Of a DNA stretch of 43,872 nt, positions 9,471 through 16,411 are shown one piece after another (position 1 is the stretch's first letter; each line of letters opens with the position of its first letter). This DNA is from Candidatus Desulfatifera sulfidica (GTDB lineage: Bacteria > Desulfobacterota > Desulfobulbia > Desulfobulbales > Desulfocapsaceae). A program made the translations under genes and the position numbers. The notes under the pieces are model-generated. The model saw nothing but the letters and a program-made list of their open reading frames with translations. It was not told the origin of the DNA and did not search any database. The stretch is from the NCBI GenBank assembly GCA_014381505.1, contig JACNLK010000022.1, positions 1 through 43,872 on the forward strand, in the 5' to 3' direction.

Positions 9471-9998
9471 TTATAATTCCTTTACACCGATGTTATCAGG
9501 AGTAGAGGTCAGGTTGGTATTGACACCGTGGGGAACTTCCCTGTGACAGTCCCAGCATCTTCTATCAACAACGCTTTCAGCGCCAGCAACCTGATACAGA
9601 CTTGTATTGATGGCCATTTGCGATACCATTTCCTGATGACACATGATGCAGTTGGCCTGAATCCTGTCTGATGCATCTTCAGTGGCCCTTATATTCAGAC
9701 CGTAAGAACGAAGTGTCATGGCCACGGAGTGTTTCAATCCATCCCGAGACTTGGCAAACATTTTATTTGCGAAAGAGTCTCTCGGTAGATGGCATTCCAC
9801 ACAGGTGGCCCGATTCCTGTGTGAACTGTGTTGCCAAGTCGCATAATGAGTATTCATCGTATGGCAGTTGATACACACTTTGGGGTCACTGGAAAGATAC
9901 GACATCATGTTCGACGCATTCACCACATAGGCAAAAAGTCCGACAGCGACCACAACACTCACAGTTGCAATATATTTCATAGCTGTGCCGGGTTCCAT
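9471..9998 (-). CDS. nrfH: Cytochrome c nitrite reductase small subunit, tetraheme quinol dehydrogenase
   Basis: A 175-residue NapC/NirT-family membrane protein passing electrons from quinol to NrfA. One N-terminal transmembrane segment (about residues 8-28) precedes four CxxCH heme sites: CINCH 42-46, CVECH 66-70, CIMCH 117-121 and CWDCH 148-152. The start at 9998 is supported by AGGAAGG seven bases upstream. nrfH-nrfA order and the 25-base gap are typical of NrfHA systems in delta- and epsilonproteobacteria. Confidence 0.97.
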   Translation of the reverse strand: MEPGTAMKYIATVSVVVAVGLFAYVVNASNMMSYLSSDPKVCINCHTMNTHYATWQHSSHRNRATCVECHLPRDSFANKMFAKSRDGLKHSVAMTLRSYGLNIRATEDASDRIQANCIMCHQEMVSQMAINTSLYQVAGAESVVDRRCWDCHREVPHGVNTNLTSTPDNIGVKEL

Positions 9999-10089
9999 TG
10001 ATCAGCCTTCCTGGTTGAAATTCTCTCATTAGTATTATCTCCCCTATCCAATTGTCCGCTCAACCATAGGCCCTCCTCTTTTGTAATGA

Positions 10090-10106
10090 TCAACAACCAT
10101 TGTTGA
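10090..10106. promoter_or_regulatory. Candidate operator upstream of nrfH (TCAACAA-CCA-TTGTTGA)
   Basis: A perfect 7-bp inverted repeat with a 3-base centre lies about 92-108 bases before the nrfH start. The CAACAA/TTGTTG half-sites recur at 10254-10267 in the same intergenic region, which favours a regulator-binding motif over chance. The regulator is unknown. Confidence 0.35.
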
Positions 10107-10213
10107 GAACAAATGAATTTTTTCATATATTCAACACAGAAAAAATCACACTTACGAACAAATACACATAAAAAGAATATTCATTCCTGTTATTTAATAG
10201 CCTATGTCACGAA

Positions 10214-10258
10214 AACAAAGAAATCAAGTGCCACATAGTAGCACTTGAGTTCTTTGTT
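10214..10258. repeat. Long inverted repeat (18-bp arms, one mismatch, 9-base loop)
   Basis: Positions 10214-10231 pair with 10241-10258; the only mismatch is A10223 opposite G10249. The loop is CACATAGTA. There is no U tract on the plus side and only a short TTTT on the minus side, and no gene ends nearby, so an ordinary terminator is unlikely. It could be an operator, a small RNA hairpin or the end of a small mobile element. Confidence 0.6.
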
Positions 10259-10635
10259 GACCAACAATAATCAGAGAACAAGTAACTCCATTTATTCATG
10301 AAATACTTTAGCAGACTTAAATAATACAAGATTCCCCCCACAACCTAAGAAGAAACAGGTGCACTCCATGCCGTATTGGGCCATCCTGAAAACAGCTAAA
10401 TAAATCAAATTCACCTGCCGATGGATTACAGAATCTCGTTAACGTCAGGTTATAAGTGGAGTTAGAAGGAAGCTGCGGTAAATAACGACACAAGAAAAAA
10501 ATCACAACTCTCCCGTTAAGCAATTGCAGCTTAAGCGCTCCAGGGATAGAATAGAGCGCTACTTCTCTATTCACTGCGTCCCATGCGTGGACTCCATACA
10601 ATGTGCCAACAACCCTTCACCTGAGATCTCAAACC

Positions 10636-11340
10636 ATGCCCATTCAACTGCCATTCAACAACGAACTGATCACCATTCAGCCCCAGAAAATTATTGCCCT
10701 TGGTCTGAACTACCTTGAACACATCAAAGAAAGTCAGTCGGTCAACGTCCAGAATTTCACGGATGCAATCCCCACTGAACCGGTCCTGTTCAACAAGACC
10801 CCCAATGTCCTTATCGGCCCGGACGAGAGCATTATCCTGCCTGCCTTTTTGAATGACTACAACTGGAAGGATTGTCGCACTGACCATGAGGCCGAGTTGG
10901 CCCTGATCATCAAGGATCGCATCAAAGATATTGATGCGGCTGATGCCTACCAGCACATCCTTGGCTTCACCTGCTTCAACGATGTCAGCCAACGCAACCT
11001 GCAACGCAGCGATAAATCAGGGTGGTTCAGAGGAAAATCTCTTGATACCTTTGGACCCATTGGGCCACAGGTAGTAGGAATGGATCAGATCGGTGACCCG
11101 CAAAATTTGGACATCACCTGTCGCCTCAACGGCAAGGACGTGCAGAAATCCAACACCCGGCACATGATCTTCACCATTGCTGAGACCATCGCCTATGTCT
11201 CCAAATGTTTCACCCTTGAACCGGGTGATATAATCATTACCGGAACTCCAAGTGGAGTTGGCCCATTACATGACGGCGATGTGGTGGAAGTGGAGATCGA
11301 GAATATCGGGATTTTGAAGAACTCTGTACGGCAGGAATAA
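10636..11340 (+). CDS. Fumarylacetoacetate hydrolase (FAH) family protein
   Basis: A 234-residue enzyme of the FAH/2-hydroxyhepta-2,4-diene-1,7-dioate isomerase fold. Family features are IIALGLNYLEH near the N-terminus, the metal-binding acidic residues in DHEAELALII, FNDVSQRNLQ, the KSLDTFGPIGP segment and IITGTPSGVGPL. Members hydrolyse or decarboxylate acylpyruvates and oxaloacetate; the substrate cannot be told here. The start at ATG 10636 (MPIQLPF) fits the family N-terminus better than a GTG 33 bases upstream, though neither has a strong ribosome site. A small Cys-rich protein gene follows 11 bases later. Confidence 0.85.
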   Translation: MPIQLPFNNELITIQPQKIIALGLNYLEHIKESQSVNVQNFTDAIPTEPVLFNKTPNVLIGPDESIILPAFLNDYNWKDCRTDHEAELALIIKDRIKDIDAADAYQHILGFTCFNDVSQRNLQRSDKSGWFRGKSLDTFGPIGPQVVGMDQIGDPQNLDITCRLNGKDVQKSNTRHMIFTIAETIAYVSKCFTLEPGDIIITGTPSGVGPLHDGDVVEVEIENIGILKNSVRQE

Positions 11341-11351
11341 AAAGGAACACA

Positions 11352-11633
11352 ATGGGGAATACTTCAAAAGAACAGCATGATGCGCAGGAGGGATATTGTC
11401 CCATGCTGGGGCACTGGCTTACGTTCAGTTATTGTCGAACAATGAATAAGGGTTTACCCTGTTTCAGGGTCTTGAACTGCTGGTTTGAAACATTTGCCAT
11501 CCAGCAATTCATAGCTGAACAATATACCCACGAAGAACAGGGGATGATTTTCACGCCCCCCAAACCAAAACTACCCACCCTGCTGGAACTCATAGAACAG
11601 GCGCAGGAACGGGCAGCAAAAACCAGGACCTGA
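11352..11633 (+). CDS. Small conserved-looking protein with four spaced cysteines
   Basis: A 93-residue soluble protein of unknown function, preceded by a good AAAGGAAC ribosome site 11 bases after the FAH-family gene, so probably co-transcribed with it. Cysteines 16, 28, 37 and 43 lie in the pattern YCPMLG, FSYCR, LPC, NCW. This spacing suggests metal binding or a redox fold. The C-terminal third is a charged helix (LLELIEQAQERAAKTR). From memory, similar short CPxLGH...FSYCR...PC...CW proteins occur in deltaproteobacteria, but I cannot verify this here. Confidence 0.7.
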   Translation: MGNTSKEQHDAQEGYCPMLGHWLTFSYCRTMNKGLPCFRVLNCWFETFAIQQFIAEQYTHEEQGMIFTPPKPKLPTLLELIEQAQERAAKTRT

Positions 11634-11736
11634 CCAACACAACTCCGGAGCAGGTCCGGGCAAACACCTCAACACGCTCTGCAGGCTATAATCAAGCTTT
11701 GAAACGAAAACTCTCATTTCTCAAGGCAGCCTGCAA

Positions 11737-14019
11737 TCAATCAGCAGCAATCACCCTGTTCTTCCCTTTTTCCTTGGCCTGATACAGGGCGTCGTCAACT
11801 TTTGCAAAAAGAGATTTATGTGAATCCTGATTGTCACACTCCGCCACGCCGAAACTGGCCGTCACGGAAAATCCTTCAGTATATATCTCCTCAGCAATCA
11901 TCTGACACAGTTTCTGGGCCAAGTTCACGGCCGCATCAGCCCGGCAATGATGACAGACAATCAGGAACTCTTCTCCTCCCCACCTGCCAACCACATCATT
12001 GCTTCTCGACTGAGTTGACAAAATCTCGCCAATCTTTTGCAAGACACAGTCTCCGCTGGCATGGCCATAGCGATCATTGATCTCCTTAAAATCATCCAGA
12101 TCCAGGAGGACTAAGGAAAAGGGTGTTTTGTATCGTTTAGCCATATCCATGGCACTCTGAACACTGGTATCAAGATAACGCCTGTTATAGACATTGGTCA
12201 GGACATCGGTTGTTGACAGTTCTTCAAGAACCCTGTTGTGCTGCTTTGTTTCCCTGTAGCGATAAAGGGTAAACACAAATACCACAACAACACCTCCGAC
12301 TATTTTCCAGAGCAGAGTATAATCCACACGCTGCTCATAGAGGATGCCCATCCATTGGTTCAAGATTTCCTGGTGCGTTTTGGGTTCAATACTACCAATT
12401 GCCTGATCAAAAATACTGAGAAGCATGAGATCATCATTTCGCACCCCTACTCCCAGTTCCCAGTCCATATCGATACGGCCACTGATCTTCAAAGTTCCAA
12501 AGAAATTTTTTTGAATTTGATAGCCCACTGTTGCCAAACTACCAACAAAACCATAGACATCCCCTCTGTCCACCGCCTGCAAGCCTTGATGAATATTTTC
12601 ATACTCAATGATCTTCATGGCAGGATACTGATTTTTCAGAATTTCCGTATAGGCATACCCCTTGACCATCCCCAGTTTCCTTTCCCTCACCTCTTCCAGA
12701 CCAGTAACAAAAAGCTGATCCTGGTTGGTGGCAATCACCATGGGCAGAACCAGATAAGGCTGTGTGAAATTCATATATTTCTTACGCTCCGGCGTTTCCA
12801 TAGCCAGAGAGAAGATATCACATTTCCTGTCCTGTGCGAACTCAAGCGACTCTGTCCAACTGGTGGTCGGCACCATGACAATGGGGGTCTGAATGTATGA
12901 CTCGATGATCTGCAGATAATCAGCACTCATTCCCACGTGTTTGCCATCCTTGATCATCTCATAGGGCATCCAGTCCGGATCGACACAGACCGTGACCGGA
13001 CCTCTCTTGGCCAGATATTGCCGCTGTTCAAAGGTCAGACCTGCTGACCCTTCCTGCACGCAGGTCTGCTGAAAGAGCAATTTATTAAAATTTAACTGTT
13101 CCCCCGGCGAAATCGTGCCCTGTGACATAAAAGCCCTAGACATTTCCTCCAGGACACCGCAGTCGATACTCCCAACCTCAATAACTCTCCCCGTTATGAG
13201 GCTTTTCGTCAACTCCGCCTCATACTTCAGGGCCGCCCGGCTCTTCCCCTGAGAGTTGTATTGATCAAGAATGATCTGCACAATTTCCTCACTGTTCTCA
13301 AGAGCATATTGCCACCCTCTGATGCTGGCCCTGCGGAAGGCCTCAACCTGCCGGGGGTTGCTTTGCACCTTATGCCGTGAAGTGAAAAGATTGACGTCAT
13401 AAAACAAGGAGCCATAACTGGCTGGATTGAGGATATTGTATTTAATTCCCAGCTCATTCAAGAGATAGGGCTGGTTGGTGATGAAAGCGGTTGTCGCATC
13501 CACCCGTCCGCTGATAAAATCATCCAAAGAATGGTTCTGGGGAACAATCTCAAAATCATCCTGAGTCATGCCGAAACGATGGAGCATCGTGGTGATGCCG
13601 GAATTCCCCAATTCGGCAGGATTCCCCATGACCCGCTTACCGGCCAGATCAGAAGGTAAAACCAACTCTTCCTGAGACAGGAGAACCAGCGCAGAATGTT
13701 TGAAGATATTGGCCAACATGACCACCGGTTTACCGGTGAAATAATCAGCGATAATACTGGAATAGGTGATTCCGAAATCAGCTCTCCCCTCAATCACTTC
13801 AGCAACTGAATCAATGCCGGACGTCAGTTCCCTGAATTCGACATCCAGGCCTTCCTCGGCATAATAACCTTTTTCCCGGGCAGCATAGAAACCAGCGTAC
13901 TCAAACTGGTGTTTCCACTGAAACTGCAGGGATACCCGTTCCAGCGGTTCTGCAGACAGGCCCAAGGGAGCAAGAAACACGACAAAAAAGATGAGCAAGA
14001 TGCTCTTCACTACGTACAT
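11737..14019 (-). CDS. Transmembrane diguanylate cyclase with two periplasmic substrate-binding domains (NMT1/THI5-like and SBP_bac_3)
   Basis: A 760-residue signal-transduction protein. After a signal peptide (about 1-23) comes an NMT1/THI5-like domain (about 25-320; FQWKHQFEYAGFYAAREKGYY), then an SBP_bac_3 domain (about 335-555; VTVCVDPDWMPYEM), one transmembrane helix (about 565-590) and a cytoplasmic GGDEF domain. The active site GGEEF (681-685) is intact and preceded by an RSND inhibitory-site motif (672-675), so it should make cyclic di-GMP with product inhibition. The N-terminal domain resembles pyrimidine-precursor binding proteins and the second resembles amino-acid binding proteins. 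No EAL domain is present. It lies downstream of the channel gene on the same strand but 177 bases away. Confidence 0.9.
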   Translation of the reverse strand: MYVVKSILLIFFVVFLAPLGLSAEPLERVSLQFQWKHQFEYAGFYAAREKGYYAEEGLDVEFRELTSGIDSVAEVIEGRADFGITYSSIIADYFTGKPVVMLANIFKHSALVLLSQEELVLPSDLAGKRVMGNPAELGNSGITTMLHRFGMTQDDFEIVPQNHSLDDFISGRVDATTAFITNQPYLLNELGIKYNILNPASYGSLFYDVNLFTSRHKVQSNPRQVEAFRRASIRGWQYALENSEEIVQIILDQYNSQGKSRAALKYEAELTKSLITGRVIEVGSIDCGVLEEMSRAFMSQGTISPGEQLNFNKLLFQQTCVQEGSAGLTFEQRQYLAKRGPVTVCVDPDWMPYEMIKDGKHVGMSADYLQIIESYIQTPIVMVPTTSWTESLEFAQDRKCDIFSLAMETPERKKYMNFTQPYLVLPMVIATNQDQLFVTGLEEVRERKLGMVKGYAYTEILKNQYPAMKIIEYENIHQGLQAVDRGDVYGFVGSLATVGYQIQKNFFGTLKISGRIDMDWELGVGVRNDDLMLLSIFDQAIGSIEPKTHQEILNQWMGILYEQRVDYTLLWKIVGGVVVVFVFTLYRYRETKQHNRVLEELSTTDVLTNVYNRRYLDTSVQSAMDMAKRYKTPFSLVLLDLDDFKEINDRYGHASGDCVLQKIGEILSTQSRSNDVVGRWGGEEFLIVCHHCRADAAVNLAQKLCQMIAEEIYTEGFSVTASFGVAECDNQDSHKSLFAKVDDALYQAKEKGKNRVIAAD

Positions 14020-14088
14020 TGAATACCCACTTTAGTATTACTCTAATTTAAAAACTCCGGACAAGAATTCAGTCATATTCCAGCAAAG

Positions 14089-14145
14089 CGAAAGAGGCCT
14101 CTGCAAAGTGTACTGATCAGAACACGAACAGGGCCATGACAGCAC
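14089..14145 (+). repeat. Dispersed repeat, copy A
   Basis: Shares CGAAAGAGG and an identical 21-base core (14100-14120) with 28029-28085, plus an approximately matching tail (GGCC, ATGACA, ACAG). The core ends in the imperfect palindrome TGTACTGATCAGAACA (14109-14124). It lies between the channel and GGDEF genes. Two extra bases (CC at 14098-14099) distinguish it from the other copy. Confidence 0.7.
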
Positions 14146-14196
14146 AGCAATCATGCAAGACTGCAAAACTGACAGAGAGCCCTGGATAGACACATT

Positions 14197-15918
14197 TCAA
14201 GAAAGAGTACAGGCCACCGACCCAAAACTTTCCAAAAATTTCTTCTCTGCCTCAACCGTACCAATAAGAATCAGTTCTTCATCATCCTTGAGCGGTGTGA
14301 ATGGATCAGGGCTAAGGAGCAGCTCCCCTCCCCTGTTAATCGCAATAACACTGCAGCCGGTCAATGCTCTGATCCGGTTCTCAACAAGAGTTGAATCAAT
14401 CAGAGCTCCAGCAACCGGAGCCCTGAAAATAATCAAACCCTCAGCAACGGTCAAGACTTCGTCCGGTTTGAGGAGGTTGACAATGGTATTGGCGCTCATG
14501 GTTGAATAGGACATGACCAGATCCGCCCCGGCCTTGTGTAGCTTACTTACGGTTCGCGCCATGGTTGCCCGACTGATGATCTGTATATCGGGTCGCAGCT
14601 GTCGACAATAGATGGTCAAATAGATGTTAGTCGGGTCATCATGAGTGGTAATAATAACAGATCGTGCCTCTCGAATACCCGCCTGATGCAGGATCTTGAT
14701 ATCTGCAGCATTCCCGTGAACATGATGCTCATTATTCTTAATAAAACCGACCCGTTTTTCAATAACCTTATAGGAAATCCCATTTTCCTCCAGGGCTTCA
14801 ACGGCCGCCAGCCCCACCCGACCACCGCCTATAACAAGCACAGGAGCCGACGTGTCCTGAGTTCTCAAATGGGCGCAATACATCTTTTCATAACGCGTCA
14901 ACTGCTCCCGCGATCCAGCAAGCATTAAGATCATCGAAGATTTGATAACCATCTCAGGCCAGGGCAGTTCAAACTCACCCCGATCCCAGATACCAACCAC
15001 GGTAATCCCTGTCAATTCCCGAAGACGAATTTCAGCCAGGGTCTGCCCCTCGAGATGTGTCCCCTGAACCGGGGCCTCCGCAATGAGCAACTGACCAAAC
15101 TCACCAATGACATTGGTGCCCCGACTCAACCCTAAGGTCTTACGCCCAAGGGAGATACCGAGTATTCGCATAAACTCATAGACATGGGTCGAGCCGGCAT
15201 AGACCATGATATCAATGGAATGATCCATATCGGCGTTGGTGACGATGGGAACAGTTTCACTGACTGATCGCACCGTAAAGGCGATATTCGTTGCCATAAC
15301 ATCATCATTGGTGACAACCACCAGAGACGCCTGATCAGCCCGAACCAATTCATAGGTGCGGGGGTCACCAAGGTCACCATGGACCACATGATAGCCTTGA
15401 TCGCGAAGCTCGGTATGCTCCTGCAGATCAGGACTGAGCAGGACATATTGATAACCGTACTGTTCCAGTTTTCTCACCAGATTGACAGTCATGGGGTCAA
15501 AATTTGTGATGATCACATGACCTTTTGTCTCCGCTGGAAGACGGCGCATGGTTTTGGCTTTGGACTGGGCCTCAAGCCACGGAACATAAAAAAACTGGAT
15601 AAAGGTAAAAGGGAGAATGATCAGGAGAAAAAGGACCCCTGACAGCAGGACAAACATGGTGAAGACCTTGCCCGTATCGGTGTGAAAGGTGATATCACCA
15701 AACCCCAGGGTACTCATCACCGTCAGGGTCCAGTAAAAACCGGTCAGCCAGCTGAAATCACGCCCCTCCTGAGCCATGATCAGGTGAAAGATAAAACTGT
15801 AGAGAACGATCAGCCCGGCCAGAAAAGCAATAAACTTAAACAAAACAATAACATTTCGAGAAACTGTCTTCGCCCGGACCCGGTCCAGAGTAGCAATCAC
15901 TGAAGTAATGTATTTCAT
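14197..15918 (-). CDS. Potassium channel with two RCK/TrkA domains
   Basis: A 573-residue membrane protein. Two transmembrane helices (about 24-48 and 84-108) flank a pore loop with the selectivity filter TLGFGD (residues 70-75; GFG rather than GYG). This is followed by RCK-N (about 133-250), RCK-C (about 265-345), a second RCK-N starting with VLVIGGGRVG (about 355) and a second RCK-C. The first RCK lacks a classical GxGxxG turn (GHVIITNFDP), so nucleotide binding may rest with the second. A tandem RCK architecture implies gating by nucleotide or ion ligands. The ribosome site is weak. Confidence 0.93.
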   Translation of the reverse strand: MKYITSVIATLDRVRAKTVSRNVIVLFKFIAFLAGLIVLYSFIFHLIMAQEGRDFSWLTGFYWTLTVMSTLGFGDITFHTDTGKVFTMFVLLSGVLFLLIILPFTFIQFFYVPWLEAQSKAKTMRRLPAETKGHVIITNFDPMTVNLVRKLEQYGYQYVLLSPDLQEHTELRDQGYHVVHGDLGDPRTYELVRADQASLVVVTNDDVMATNIAFTVRSVSETVPIVTNADMDHSIDIMVYAGSTHVYEFMRILGISLGRKTLGLSRGTNVIGEFGQLLIAEAPVQGTHLEGQTLAEIRLRELTGITVVGIWDRGEFELPWPEMVIKSSMILMLAGSREQLTRYEKMYCAHLRTQDTSAPVLVIGGGRVGLAAVEALEENGISYKVIEKRVGFIKNNEHHVHGNAADIKILHQAGIREARSVIITTHDDPTNIYLTIYCRQLRPDIQIISRATMARTVSKLHKAGADLVMSYSTMSANTIVNLLKPDEVLTVAEGLIIFRAPVAGALIDSTLVENRIRALTGCSVIAINRGGELLLSPDPFTPLKDDEELILIGTVEAEKKFLESFGSVACTLS

Positions 15919-16411
15919 ATATTATCGGCACTGCTGCCGTTACAGATAGTTACAGATATTGAATAAAAAAGTTTAAAAGCAAAACAGAAAGACTCTCTGT
16001 GTCACCACATACGGATAAGGCTCCATGCCAGCGGATAAAATGAATCGCCAGTCCTGATCCTCAATGAAAATCCTGATTAATCAAAATACCCAATAGGCAT
16101 CCACCAGAACCCTCCAGTTCATTCCAACCCTATCACTTCTAAAAAGAAAAATTAAGTTCTATCAACCCATCCATGATTAAAATCACCATAACAAATGACT
16201 ACAACACAACAAAGCAGCCCCAAATATGTCCTCAACATCATCACATTTCACTAGCCACGGACAGTCAATCCAACGCCCCATAAAAATTCATTTAGTAAAC
16301 AAAAAACTTTATGCTAACATACAGAACATTCCCCTCAACAAAGGACTTAAACTCAACATGTCCCACTGAGCTTTCTAACCAGTACGATGCTCAATAATCA
16401 CAGAGATTGCT
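15919..16411. other. Intergenic region between divergent channel and sensor kinase genes
   Basis: These 493 bases are AT-rich without a credible gene. Next to the channel start are CGGCA-CTGC-TGCCG (15926-15939) and a tandem direct repeat of GTTACAGATA (15939-15948 and 15949-15958). A TATGCT hexamer near 16311 could be the -10 element for the kinase gene, but no clear -35 was found. Confidence 0.5.

Larger units (their letters stand above)
9999..10635. other. Long intergenic region between divergent nrfH and the FAH-family gene
   Basis: These 637 bases hold no gene I can support. They must carry the nrfH promoter (minus strand) and that of the gene at 10636. Notable elements are a TCAACAA-CCA-TTGTTGA inverted repeat at 10090-10106, an 18-bp-arm hairpin at 10214-10258, and an overlapping TTGTTG-AC-CAACAA repeat at 10254-10267. 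I found no clear FNR-type TTGAT-N4-ATCAA box. Confidence 0.6.

Noticed and set aside
9999-10100. FNR/NarL-type box upstream of nrfH
   Set aside because: No TTGAT-N4-ATCAA or clear NarL heptamer pair was found.
10317-10601. 94-codon reading frame on the minus strand in the nrf upstream region
   Set aside because: No ribosome site, no recognisable domain and low-complexity composition; it probably arises by chance in an intergenic region.
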